64,000 bases of DNA from UBA8437 sp964646205 (GTDB lineage Bacteria > Planctomycetota > Planctomycetia > Planctomycetales > Planctomycetaceae): assembly GCA_964646205.1 (NCBI GenBank), contig CAZYAZ010000007.1, forward strand, positions 1 through 64,000, in the 5' to 3' direction. The translations under genes were made by a program, and so were the position numbers. Under the pieces are notes generated by a model that was not told the origin of the DNA, ran no database searches, and saw nothing but the letters and a program-made list of their open reading frames with translations. Positions 43,803 to 53,070 of the stretch are shown here, one piece after another (position 1 is the first letter of the stretch; each line of letters starts with the position of its first letter).

Positions 43803-46800
43803 ATGGCATCGTCATGCGGTGGTCGAGTGGTGCGATGGGGGATTGTGATCCCGGCGACCTGCTGCCTGTTGTTGGCGGCGACAGCCGTGCGGGGGGCGTC
43901 CTCAGAGAAGGGCACCGAATTCTTTGAACGGCGGATTCGCCCCGTGCTTGTCCGCGAATGTTACTCGTGCCATTCGTCGGCGGCAGCCGAGATCAAGGGT
44001 GAACTCCGGGTCGACAGTCGGGCGGCGATCCGCGCTGGTGGCGAGACCGGCCCGGCGGTAGTTCCCGGACAGGTGGGCAAGAGCCTGCTAATCGAAGCCC
44101 TGGAACACCGGTCACTGAAGATGCCACCGGAAAAGAAACTCTCCCGGAGTGTCATCGCCGATTTCCGGAAGTGGATCCAGCAAGGTGCCGAGGACCCTCG
44201 CGATCGGCCGCCCTCGGCCAACAAGGCGGCCGAACAGTCCTGGGACCTGGTGCTCTCGGAACGACGCAACTGGTGGAGCTTGCAACCGGTGGCTGGTGTT
44301 TCACCGCCGCAGGTGAAACACAACGACTGGTCACAAAAGCCGATCGATCGGTTCATTCTCTCGGGGTTGCGCGAGCGTCAGCTGGCGCCGGCACCTGATG
44401 CCTCCGCGTTGACCCTGTTGCGGCGCTTGTCGTTTGTCCTGACGGGTCTGCCACCGACCCCGGCACTGGTCCAGGGCTTTCCCGGACGGTACGAGGCAGA
44501 TGCGGAACGGGCACTGGGCGAACTGGTCGATGCGTTGCTGCAGTCTCCTCATTTTGGAGAACGGATGGCGCGTCACTGGATGGATGTGGTTCGCTACACC
44601 GACACCTACGGATACGAATGGGACAACCCGGCCAAGGGGTCGTGGGAATACCGTGACTACCTGATCCGTGCATTCAACACGGATGTCGGGTTCGATCAAT
44701 TGATTCGTGAACAGATCGCTGGCGACCTGCTGCCGCGACCGAGGATCGACCTGGCCAGTGGTCTCAACGAGAGCCTGATCGGCCCGATGTTCTATCACAT
44801 GGGCGAACACCGACATGGCGACAACGTTCGGATCAACGGCGTTCGTGAGGAGATGGTCGATAACAAGATCGACGCGTTCTCCAAAGCGTTTCTTTCTATG
44901 ACGATTGCCTGTGCGCGGTGTCACAATCACAAGCTCGACGCCGTGTCGCAACGGGACTACTACGCGCTGGCGGGGATGTTCATGACGCCCCGTTGGACCA
45001 CCCGTTCAGTCGAATCCCCGGGCCGACACAAACTGGTGATCGACAAGTTGAAGAGATTGCGAGAGCGGATAGGTGGACACATGCGGCGGGCGTGGAAACG
45101 TCAGGCCGAAGGATTCGAGGCAGGTTTTGTGGCCGCGCTGACAAATCCTGCCTCAGGTGAAGGCGACAAAACTCCTCGGCTAGTGTTGTGGCGAAAAGCC
45201 CTGGGTTTTGAGCCCGGCAACAAGAAAAAATCTGCCGAGGCGCCGGGCGGTTTTGTGGCGGTGGCTGGGCTGGATGGGCTCAAGATCCTGGTGTCGCGAC
45301 TGGCATCGGCACAGGGACCGGAGGCGGCACAGGCGGTGTGGCGGCAGGCTGTTGGTGAATGGACCAAGGCCCGATCGCAGCGAATCCAGGCAAATCGGGA
45401 CGGCTTCAAATCCCTGGCAGACGTGGGACGTGATGGTTGGCCTGCGGACTGGGTGATCGAGGGGGCCGGGATGCAACACGGCCGCGTGACCGACGGCACT
45501 CCGTTGATTGCCGTGGATGGAAAACGGGTGTTACAGGGCCTGTTGCGTCGTGGGTATCACACACACGCACTTTCCTCGAAGTTGCCCGGTGCGGTGAGAA
45601 TGCCTCGCCAACAGGACCTCCCCGGGAAGTACATCAGCCTCGAATTGGCCGGGGGCGAGTGGAGCGGATCGATCCGTATGGCTGACAACGCGTTCCAGAC
45701 AGAGGCTCTAAAGTTTTTTGACTGGCAGCGGCCACGCTGGCAACGGTTTGACGACATCGCACCGAAAAATTCGATTCAACGTGTCAGCTACGATCTGGTC
45801 ACCAGTGCGTTGAATCCCAATTTTCCGCCCCGCACTGGCGTTGCCAGGGTTGGAAGTCTCCGGTTGGCTGACAAGGACACCGGGTTTGAAAAACGGAGTT
45901 GGTTCAGTGTCACCGGCATCGTGACTCATTCTCAACCAGGACAGCCGGCCGATGAATTGGCCAGGTATTCGTCGTTGTTCGAAGGGGAAACTCCGGGGAC
46001 TCTTCGTGACGCGTTTCGACGGATCGGTGCCTGGTTGGCTTCGGCTGTCGACGATTGGAGTGCGGGTCGAGCCGAGGGCGATGACGTTCAAGTGATCAAC
46101 TGGTTGCTAGAGAACGGTTTGTTGGAGAACACGGCGCCGGGGGATTCCGGGGTGGCGGCTTTACTGGGGTCTTACCGGGAAGCTGAACAGTCAATTCCCT
46201 TTCCACGGACCGTCAACAGCATGGACGAACGTGCCGTGGTGCCGATCGACTATCCACTAAATATTCGCGGCAGTATCCACCAGAGGGGGGCGAATGTTCC
46301 CCGACGATTCTTGCAGGTCTTTTCGGGGAAGACACCAGGCGGTCGTCGCGGCGAGTCGGACAGCGGGCGTCTCGAGTTGTCTCGATTCCTCGTCGATGAA
46401 CGGCACGCTTTGACTGCCCGTGTGCATGTCAATCGGATCTGGCAGTGGGTGTTCGGCGCGGGCCTGGTTCGCACATCCAATGATTTCGGCCGTCTGGGCG
46501 AGAAGCCCTCCCACCCGGCCTTGCTCGATTTTCTGGCCCGCGAGTTCATTTCCGGGGGTTGGTCGAACAAAAGGATGATACGGCGACTGTTGCTGACCCG
46601 TGCGTTTCGGCAGTCGGGACGGCCGTCGGTGAAGGCCGTGGGCCTCGACCCGGACAATCGCCTTCTGCATCACGTCTCGCCACGCCGACTGGAAGCGGAG
46701 ACCATTCGCGATTCGTTGTTGGCCGTGTCGGGGCGTTTGGATCGCACCCTGTACGGTCGATCGATCAACCCGTATCGGCACGCTGAGGATTCGGCCAAAC

Positions 46801-47231
46801 GGTTGTTCTCGGGGCCAATCGATGGAAAGGGGCGGCGGTCGATTTATTTGAAAGTGTCGATCATGGCTCCATCAAAATTCCTGTTGAATTTCAATTTTCC
46901 AGACCCGAAGCTTCCCACCGGACGACGGGATGTGACCAACGTCCCCGCACAGGCCCTCGTGTTGCTCAACGATCCGTTTGTCGTTGGCCTGGCCGATCAG
47001 TGGGCCGGACGTCTGATGACGGATGGTCACTCGGATCCGAAGTCCCGAATCGAGGAAATGTTCGTGCGGGCCCTGGGCCGATCGCCGGAAAAGGGCGAGT
47101 TGAATCGTTGGGTGGAACTGGCGCGTAGCCTGTCGAGCGGCGGGACCGATCAACTGATGATTGACAAAGGGACCTGGAAGAACGTGGCGCACACGCTCAT
47201 GAACACCAAGGAGTTCATTCACTTTCGGTGA
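43803..47231 (+). CDS. PSD1/PSCyt1 planctomycete cytochrome c protein (DUF1549 + DUF1553)
   Basis: 1142 residues from the ATG at 43803; the frame to 43680 is open but the signal peptide VIPATCCLLLAATAVRGA fits this start. PSCyt1 comes first, with FFERRIRPVLVRECYSCHSS (haem motif C53, C56, H57) and LKMPPEKKLSRSVIADFRKWI. DUF1549 follows (PIDRFILSGLRERQLAPAP, LLRRLSFVLTGLPPTP, GERMARHWMDVVRYTDTYGYE, CARCHNHKLDAVSQRDYY with a second CxxCH). A middle region of about 430 residues separates it from DUF1553 (RVHVNRIWQWVFGAGLVRTS, PALLDFLAREF, RRSIYLKVS, PAQALVLLNDPFV). The DUF1501 gene follows 46 bp downstream, as in the pair at the start of the window. Exported; function unknown. Confidence 0.95.
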   Translation: MASSCGGRVVRWGIVIPATCCLLLAATAVRGASSEKGTEFFERRIRPVLVRECYSCHSSAAAEIKGELRVDSRAAIRAGGETGPAVVPGQVGKSLLIEALEHRSLKMPPEKKLSRSVIADFRKWIQQGAEDPRDRPPSANKAAEQSWDLVLSERRNWWSLQPVAGVSPPQVKHNDWSQKPIDRFILSGLRERQLAPAPDASALTLLRRLSFVLTGLPPTPALVQGFPGRYEADAERALGELVDALLQSPHFGERMARHWMDVVRYTDTYGYEWDNPAKGSWEYRDYLIRAFNTDVGFDQLIREQIAGDLLPRPRIDLASGLNESLIGPMFYHMGEHRHGDNVRINGVREEMVDNKIDAFSKAFLSMTIACARCHNHKLDAVSQRDYYALAGMFMTPRWTTRSVESPGRHKLVIDKLKRLRERIGGHMRRAWKRQAEGFEAGFVAALTNPASGEGDKTPRLVLWRKALGFEPGNKKKSAEAPGGFVAVAGLDGLKILVSRLASAQGPEAAQAVWRQAVGEWTKARSQRIQANRDGFKSLADVGRDGWPADWVIEGAGMQHGRVTDGTPLIAVDGKRVLQGLLRRGYHTHALSSKLPGAVRMPRQQDLPGKYISLELAGGEWSGSIRMADNAFQTEALKFFDWQRPRWQRFDDIAPKNSIQRVSYDLVTSALNPNFPPRTGVARVGSLRLADKDTGFEKRSWFSVTGIVTHSQPGQPADELARYSSLFEGETPGTLRDAFRRIGAWLASAVDDWSAGRAEGDDVQVINWLLENGLLENTAPGDSGVAALLGSYREAEQSIPFPRTVNSMDERAVVPIDYPLNIRGSIHQRGANVPRRFLQVFSGKTPGGRRGESDSGRLELSRFLVDERHALTARVHVNRIWQWVFGAGLVRTSNDFGRLGEKPSHPALLDFLAREFISGGWSNKRMIRRLLLTRAFRQSGRPSVKAVGLDPDNRLLHHVSPRRLEAETIRDSLLAVSGRLDRTLYGRSINPYRHAEDSAKRLFSGPIDGKGRRSIYLKVSIMAPSKFLLNFNFPDPKLPTGRRDVTNVPAQALVLLNDPFVVGLADQWAGRLMTDGHSDPKSRIEEMFVRALGRSPEKGELNRWVELARSLSSGGTDQLMIDKGTWKNVAHTLMNTKEFIHFR

Positions 47232-47277
47232 TTGCCAGCGGGGGTCGACCTTTGCTGCGTCTCCGGGCACAATTTGA

Positions 47278-48744
47278 ATGATCCATTCGCAAAATGTCCT
47301 CGTGGCAACAATCAGCAAAATGACCAGATCATCTTTTTCCATTTCCGGCGGCCTCAGCCGTCGTCGCCTGCTGCAGTCGGCTTCGGCGAGTTTCGGATGG
47401 ATGGCGTTCTCGGCACTCCAGGCCGACCAGGCCCAGGCCAGTCCGAATGTGGTCGCGCCCCACCAGCGTCCAAGGGTCCGCAGTGTCATCTTTTGCTTCA
47501 TGGATGGAGGCCCCAGTCACGTCGACACATTCGATCCCAAGCCGATGCTCACCAAGCACCAGGGACAGAAGATCGGCGGCCTGCTCAACAACACGCTCTA
47601 CAACGATCCGAACCGTGTCTGGCTAGGCTCGCCTTGGAAGTTTCGGCGGCGTGGCGAAAGTGGGCTGTGGGTCAGCGACCTGTTTCCACGGATTGCCTCG
47701 ATTGCCGATGAGTTGTGCGTGCTGAAGTCGATGAAGGGGCAGCAACCGTTGCATGGCCAGCAGAACTTGCTGTTGCACACCGGGCGAGTCCTGGGCCAGG
47801 CGCCCAGCCTTGGCGCATGGGTCTCCTACGGGCTGGGTTCGGAAAACCAGAATCTGCCGGGCTACGTGCTGCTGAACAACGACTGGGTGCCCAACGGAGG
47901 CATGGAAAACTTTGCCAGTTCGTATCTGCCGGCCAGTCATCAGGCGACATTGTTGCGCGCCAAGGGTGTGCCGGTGGACAACATTCGGCCAGCCGACACC
48001 GAAGCCATTCAACGTCGTAAACTGGCGGTCCTGGCCCGACAGGATGAACTGTTTGCCGGGAAGGTGTCGGACGCGTCGGCGATCGAAGCCGCGATCGTCA
48101 ACATGGAGACGGCGTTCAGGATGCAGAGCGTTTTGCCCGGTGTCGCCGACATTCGTGGCGAGCCAGAGCACATCCAGAAGCTGTATGGTGTCGATTCGAA
48201 GGATGAGCACCAGCAGTACTACGCAACACAGGCCCTGCGTGCCCGGCGGTTGGTCGAGGCTGGTGTCCGGTTTGTCGAAATCACCTGTCCGAGTTTCGAT
48301 AGCAACAATTCGCCCTGGGACCAGCACGGCAAGTTGAAGCAAAACCACGAGAAAAATGCTCGGATCACCGAGCAATCGGTGGCGGCCCTGATCATCGATC
48401 TGAAGCAGCGTGGATTACTTGATGAGACTCTGGTCGTCTGGGCCGGCGAAATGGGACGGACTCCGCATACTCCCAAGGTGTCGGCGACGTGTGGCCGGGA
48501 CCATCACGTCAACGGGTACTCGATCTTCCTGGCCGGTGGTGGTATCCGGGGTGGAATGAGCTATGGCGAGACCAGCGAATTTGGCAATGCGGCTGTAGAG
48601 AACATCCTGACAATCCACGACGTGCATGCCACCATCCTGCACCAGTTGGGGATTGATCACGAACAACTGACATTCCGTCACGGCGGTCGGGACCAACGGC
48701 TGACCGATGTGCACGGTTTTGTGCCACCCGAGATTCTTGCCTAG
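47278..48744 (+). CDS. DUF1501 family protein, Tat-type signal, paired with PSD1
   Basis: 488 residues from the ATG at 47278; an ATG at 47320 (MTRSSFSISGG) is an alternative with a shorter N-region. The signal is LSRRRLLQSASASFGWMAF. Signatures: VIFCFMDGGPSHVDTFDPKP, GLWVSDLFPRIASIADELC, AWVSYGLGSENQNLPGYVLL, WAGEMGRTPHTP, CGRDHHVNGYSIFLAGGG and HDVHATILHQLGIDHEQLTF. It is the same subfamily as the gene at 833-2257 (SYGLG.ENQNLP, GGGIRGG, LTYR/LTFR ending), and both follow a PSD1 gene. Its TAG shares bases with the CTA stop of the convergent acetylesterase gene (CTAG at 48741-48744). Exported, function unknown. Confidence 0.94.
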   Translation: MIHSQNVLVATISKMTRSSFSISGGLSRRRLLQSASASFGWMAFSALQADQAQASPNVVAPHQRPRVRSVIFCFMDGGPSHVDTFDPKPMLTKHQGQKIGGLLNNTLYNDPNRVWLGSPWKFRRRGESGLWVSDLFPRIASIADELCVLKSMKGQQPLHGQQNLLLHTGRVLGQAPSLGAWVSYGLGSENQNLPGYVLLNNDWVPNGGMENFASSYLPASHQATLLRAKGVPVDNIRPADTEAIQRRKLAVLARQDELFAGKVSDASAIEAAIVNMETAFRMQSVLPGVADIRGEPEHIQKLYGVDSKDEHQQYYATQALRARRLVEAGVRFVEITCPSFDSNNSPWDQHGKLKQNHEKNARITEQSVAALIIDLKQRGLLDETLVVWAGEMGRTPHTPKVSATCGRDHHVNGYSIFLAGGGIRGGMSYGETSEFGNAAVENILTIHDVHATILHQLGIDHEQLTFRHGGRDQRLTDVHGFVPPEILA

Positions 48745-50438
48745 TTGCCACCGGGTTTCAGTCTCTTGGGGCCGCGAGGGGCCCGGTGATAATCTCCCTG
48801 GCTTTGGTGAGGAGTCAGTGGCCAGTTGTCAGTTCGGAAGGGGAAGGCGGGCAGTTCCAGTTGGTTCATCAACCGGCCCACCGGCAGGTTGGACCAGGCG
48901 TATCGGACCGCCACGGGCTGTTTCACGTCATCTGACCAGACTTCCAATTGCTCGGTACGGTTCTTACGTGTTACCCGCGCCTTGGCGTGGTGGAACACCC
49001 GGTCCTTGCCGGCGATGTAGAACCCGATGTCGTCGTCCTTGTCCAGACGCAAGCCACGGTTGGTAGGTGTTTCGAAGTGAACGATGACCCGGTTGTCCTG
49101 AATCTCGTGCGACGTGTAGATGGGGCCTTTCCACGGTAAGGGTTGTCCGTTTGTTGCTGCCGGAGACTTGTACACCTCGCCCAGGGCCCACCGGGCGGAT
49201 CGCTCGCCGACGGGTCGCTTGGCCGCCGGGTGGATGCTCTGGTTGGAATTCGTGTCGTAGGTGGCGATCAATCCGGTGTCGCGAGTTGTTCGCCAGGTGT
49301 CGAACTGGATTTCGCGGATGACGTTTGTGTGGTGGTTCATGTCGTAGGTCATTGTTCGCCTGTTGCTCCAACCGGCAATCTGGATGATCCCAAAGGGAAG
49401 TGGTCCGAATGTTTCCCGCCATTGTCTGATGACCAGGGGAAAGGTGTGTGGGAATGGCTTCCAAGATTCGCCAAACGAGTTGTTCTCGCCCTGGTAGAAG
49501 AGGATGCCACGAAACGTGAAGTGTCGGATCGGATGGATCATTCCGTTGTACATGCCGGCCGGGTGGCGTTGCTGTCGAGGGTCCTGATACAGGGCAGCGT
49601 TTGGTCGTCCAGGAATCCGTTTTCCCAGCTTCTTTGCCTCGTCGCGACGTGGCTCCCATTCCTTGAGGGCTTTCTGATAAGCGCGTTGTGCGGCTTGGGG
49701 ACCACCCAGCGCGTCCCACTGTTTCAGGCGAGTGGCGTACTGGTCGAAATACGGAGCCATTGCCTTGATCGGTTCCAACTTTTCCTGGGCCACCCAGTGC
49801 TGAGCCATGGTCCCCCCCCAGGACACATCAACGATCCCGATTGGAACCTTAAGCATCCGGTGCAAGACCTTCGCGAAATGAAATCCTACACCCGTGCAGT
49901 TGCCGACATGCTCGGTGGTCGCCTGTTTCCAGTTGCCCTCCTGGGCCTTGGGTTTTGGGGAAGGCAAATCGGCCTGGGGAGACCCGCGACTGATCAGCGG
50001 GACTCTCAGGAAGCGAATGGCGTGGAAGTCAGCTGAACCGATTTCGAGGTCCCTGTTCACCGTCGAGCGGAGTGTCATCGCCATGTTGCTTTGACCGCCA
50101 CAAAGCCAGACATCGCCGACGACAACTCCATGAAGCACCTTTCGCGAGTCCGTACCTCGGAGAACGAGTTCAGCGGGGGCTGCGTTGGCTGGGACCGCCT
50201 TCAGTGTGATTGTCCAGCGGCCATCGTCATCGGCATTGACGGTCTTGGTTTGCCCGGCGAATTCGACAGTCACTCGCTCGTTTTTCAGAGCTGTTCCCCA
50301 GAATTTCAGCGGTCTGTCCCGTTGAAGTACCATGCCGTCACCAAAAATAGCGGCCGGTGTGGGAGCGGCCTGGAGACCCGGTGTGCAAAATCCGAGACAC
50401 AAGCCGGTGATCAGAAGTGTGTGTTGTCGAACCAACAT
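48741..50438 (-). CDS. Sialate O-acetylesterase-like SGNH esterase, second copy
   Basis: 565 residues with signal peptide (LLITGLCLGFCTPGLQA). N-terminal beta domain with AAIFGDGMVLQRDRPLKFWG, then WLCGGQSNMAMTL with the likely nucleophile S117, GGTMAQHWVA, RGILFYQGENNSFGESW and a SIHPAAKRPVGERSARWAL block for Asp/His. Compared with the copy at 15.3-16.8 kb it has YQGENN in place of YQGESN, and lower overall similarity, so the two probably differ in substrate. The end is basic and proline-rich (RAPRGPKRLKPGGN). Its stop overlaps the convergent DUF1501 stop. Secreted; deacetylates glycans by analogy. Confidence 0.9.
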   Translation of the reverse strand: MLVRQHTLLITGLCLGFCTPGLQAAPTPAAIFGDGMVLQRDRPLKFWGTALKNERVTVEFAGQTKTVNADDDGRWTITLKAVPANAAPAELVLRGTDSRKVLHGVVVGDVWLCGGQSNMAMTLRSTVNRDLEIGSADFHAIRFLRVPLISRGSPQADLPSPKPKAQEGNWKQATTEHVGNCTGVGFHFAKVLHRMLKVPIGIVDVSWGGTMAQHWVAQEKLEPIKAMAPYFDQYATRLKQWDALGGPQAAQRAYQKALKEWEPRRDEAKKLGKRIPGRPNAALYQDPRQQRHPAGMYNGMIHPIRHFTFRGILFYQGENNSFGESWKPFPHTFPLVIRQWRETFGPLPFGIIQIAGWSNRRTMTYDMNHHTNVIREIQFDTWRTTRDTGLIATYDTNSNQSIHPAAKRPVGERSARWALGEVYKSPAATNGQPLPWKGPIYTSHEIQDNRVIVHFETPTNRGLRLDKDDDIGFYIAGKDRVFHHAKARVTRKNRTEQLEVWSDDVKQPVAVRYAWSNLPVGRLMNQLELPAFPFRTDNWPLTPHQSQGDYHRAPRGPKRLKPGGN

Positions 50439-50502
50439 CCAGGTGCTCCCTTGAGAAATGTCTGGGACTGATCGGGCCAGTGTAGCAGGGTTGAGAGGTC
50501 TT

Positions 50503-51390
50503 TCAGTCGGTCACCGAGGAGGTCAGTCCCCATGAGCGTGCGGCCTCGATGGTCAGTCGGGCGAGGTCTTCGGGGGATTCATCGTGGCGTGGACGTATGA
50601 TCTCGAACGTGTACGTTCCGGCGTACTGGACCTGTTCAAGTGCACCGAGAATGGAATTCCAGTCCAGGCCTCCCTGCAGCGGAGCCCAGTGGTCGTCTCG
50701 TGGGTCGTCGTGATCGACGTCCTGGAGATGTGTGCCCCAAAGCCGGTCGCCGGCAGCCAATATTTCCGCAGCGGGGTCGCGGCCGTTGGTCCAGGAGTGT
50801 CCCACGTCGACAATCAGACCGACCTGGTCGTCCGGAAACGGGTCGATGAACTCGCGGAGATCTTCGACGTGCATGAGTGGGTAATCAGCGTCCTGGCCAG
50901 CAACGCGAAGATCCCGGTTGTACGGCAGGTTCTCGAGCAGGAGTCGCACGCCGGCCTGTTCGGCGACCGGTACCAATTCGGTGACCGATTGTCGCATGGC
51001 TTCAATCATCGGGGTGTAAAACGATTTGATGTTTCGATCCTGTGGGAGAAACATCGGGTTGGGGATTCCGTGAATCACCAACCCCGACGCTCCGATCTCG
51101 CCGGTCAGTCGGACTGCATCGGCCAGAACCGCGACGGCGGTGGTTCTCCACTCCTCGGTCACGCCGCCCAGAACGTTGGTGCGTGCCGGTGCATGAACCG
51201 TGGTGGCCGAAAGATTCCGGTCCTGCAGGGCTCGCAGGATGGCTGCGGCTTGTGCAAGCGGATCTTTCTCGATTCCGTGCCGGTCGCAGGCAAACTCGAC
51301 GTGTCGAAAACCGGCTTCAGCGATACGGTCGAATACCGATTCGTAGGCTGTTTGAGTGAAACCGTACGTGGAATAACTGACCGGAACCAT
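50503..51390 (-). CDS. Sugar phosphate isomerase/epimerase-like TIM-barrel protein
   Basis: 295 residues, no signal peptide. An AP-endonuclease/xylose-isomerase-like TIM barrel: SYSTYGFTQTAYESVFDRIAE, GFRHVEFACDRHGIE, ATTVHAPA, GASGLVIHGIPNP, VRLLLENLPYN (Glu metal ligand), GLIVDVGHSWTNG (Asp and His), WGTHLQDVDHDDPRDDH, and GTYTFEIIRPRHD (Glu). Such proteins isomerise or epimerise sugars or oxidised sugars using a divalent metal. It is divergent from the sulfatase gene at 51506 with 115 bp between, and could act on products of the surrounding glycan-degrading enzymes. The exact substrate is unknown. Confidence 0.9.
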   Translation of the reverse strand: MVPVSYSTYGFTQTAYESVFDRIAEAGFRHVEFACDRHGIEKDPLAQAAAILRALQDRNLSATTVHAPARTNVLGGVTEEWRTTAVAVLADAVRLTGEIGASGLVIHGIPNPMFLPQDRNIKSFYTPMIEAMRQSVTELVPVAEQAGVRLLLENLPYNRDLRVAGQDADYPLMHVEDLREFIDPFPDDQVGLIVDVGHSWTNGRDPAAEILAAGDRLWGTHLQDVDHDDPRDDHWAPLQGGLDWNSILGALEQVQYAGTYTFEIIRPRHDESPEDLARLTIEAARSWGLTSSVTD

Positions 51391-51505
51391 GTTTGGATCT
51401 CTGGGGGTTGTGTATGTACTGGGGTCGAGGGTGTGGCTGTCTGGTAGGATTGCCGATCGAGCCGAGGTGGTCTCGAAAACCAGATCTGATTAGTTGAGAG
51501 TATCG

Positions 51506-53005
51506 ATGTTACCAAGTCGTGTGCTTCCGCTCGTGCTGTTGGCGTTCGTCGTGATGTGTGGCGCCTCGATGGCGGCAGAACATCCAAACATCATCCTGTT
51601 GATGGGTGATGATCATGGCTGGGACGAAACCGGTTACAACGGACATCCTCACCTGAAAACCCCGGTGCTGGACCAGATGGCCGCGACGGGACTCAGGCTC
51701 GACCGTTTCTATTCTGCACATCCTTCCTGTTCGCCCACACGGGTCAGCGTGATCACGGGGCGTCATCCCAACCGGTGTGGGACGTTCGCACCCAACTTCT
51801 CGATCCGACCTGAAGAGATCAGTGTGGCGACGATGCTCAAGCGAGCCGGTTATGCCACGGCCCACTTTGGCAAGTGGCATCTCGGTCCGGTCAAGGCCGA
51901 CTCGCCGACAAACCCGGGACGAATGGGATTTGACACCTGGCTCTCGCACGACAATTTTTTTGAACTCGACCCGGTGCTGTCTCGCAATGGCGATGTGCCG
52001 GCGAAAATCCAGGGCGAGGGCTCAGAAATCCTGGTGTCCGAGACGGTGGAATTCATCAAGCGGGCCAGGACGGCCGAGAAACCGTTTTTTGCTGTTGTCT
52101 GGTTCGGGTCGCCTCATGAACCTTACAGCGGACTCAAAAAAGACCTCGCGCTCTACAAGGATCTGCGTGGCGCGTATCCACAAAAGACGGTTCGTTTGAC
52201 GTCGAACAAAACCGGCCGCCCGACAACACGTCCGTTGGGAGAGGTGTTGCAGGAACGCTATGCCGAGATCACCGCGATGGATCGTTCGATCGGGCAACTT
52301 CGGGAGTGGCTTGGCCAGGCAGGTCTGAAAAAGGACACGCTCGTGTGGTATTGCGGTGACAACGGTACTCCGGCGGGTGGCATCGTGACGTCTCCGTTTC
52401 GTGGGCGAAAGGGGACGATGTACGACGGTGGAATCCGGGTCCCGGGCCTGATTGAGTGGCCGGCCGGGATCACCAAGGCCCGGGTGAGCGACGTCAATGC
52501 CGTCACCAGTGACATCATGCCCACGCTGTGCGAATTGATTGGCCAGCCATTGCCCAAGCGTCCACTGGATGGGGTCAGCCTGGTCGGATTGTTCACCGGT
52601 ACGATGACGAATCGGAGCAGGCCGATTGGTTTCTGGAGCTTCAATACGGCGAACATCGTCCGGGGGCGGCCGTATATTGCGGCCCGGTTGCAGCAGGGGA
52701 CGACGCCATTGGTGAAGATGCTCGGCAATCGTTACACCCGCAACTTCACGAATTTTCATCACCCCGAGATCCGCGATCAGGATTTTGGCGGCGCGCGGGT
52801 GCTTTTGGAGAACCAATACAAGCTGATCGTCAAGACCCGTGGCAACAAGCCGGACACTCTCGAGTTGTATGACGTCCGGAAAGATCCTGCCGAGAAAAAG
52901 AATCTGGCAAAACCTGGTTCCCCGGTGGTCCGGAACATGAGCGTAAAACTGCGGGCGTGGCAGAAGTCGGTCCTGGAGAGTCTGACCGGGCATGACTATC
53001 GCTAG
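51506..53005 (+). CDS. Arylsulfatase-type sulfatase
   Basis: 499 residues from the ATG at 51506 (a TTG at 51494 is in frame but weaker). Signal peptide: VLPLVLLAFVVMCGASMA. The formylglycine motif is SCSPTRVSVITGR with C75 as the residue converted to formylglycine. Metal ligands: MGDDHGWDE (D35, D36) and a later WYCGDNGTP. Also visible: HFGKWHLGPVK, and DGGIRVPGLIEWP. The family hydrolyses sulfate esters of polysaccharides or small aryl sulfates. No sulfatase-maturation gene is in the window, so maturation must come from elsewhere. It is followed 65 bp later by a propeller gene. A second sulfatase lies at 58450-59889. Confidence 0.95.
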   Translation: MLPSRVLPLVLLAFVVMCGASMAAEHPNIILLMGDDHGWDETGYNGHPHLKTPVLDQMAATGLRLDRFYSAHPSCSPTRVSVITGRHPNRCGTFAPNFSIRPEEISVATMLKRAGYATAHFGKWHLGPVKADSPTNPGRMGFDTWLSHDNFFELDPVLSRNGDVPAKIQGEGSEILVSETVEFIKRARTAEKPFFAVVWFGSPHEPYSGLKKDLALYKDLRGAYPQKTVRLTSNKTGRPTTRPLGEVLQERYAEITAMDRSIGQLREWLGQAGLKKDTLVWYCGDNGTPAGGIVTSPFRGRKGTMYDGGIRVPGLIEWPAGITKARVSDVNAVTSDIMPTLCELIGQPLPKRPLDGVSLVGLFTGTMTNRSRPIGFWSFNTANIVRGRPYIAARLQQGTTPLVKMLGNRYTRNFTNFHHPEIRDQDFGGARVLLENQYKLIVKTRGNKPDTLELYDVRKDPAEKKNLAKPGSPVVRNMSVKLRAWQKSVLESLTGHDYR

Positions 53006-53070
53006 CGTCCTGTCTGGCAAGTTGGTGCACAGGTGGTGTTGGGTCCCTTTTCAAATGAGCGAGAGTTGCG

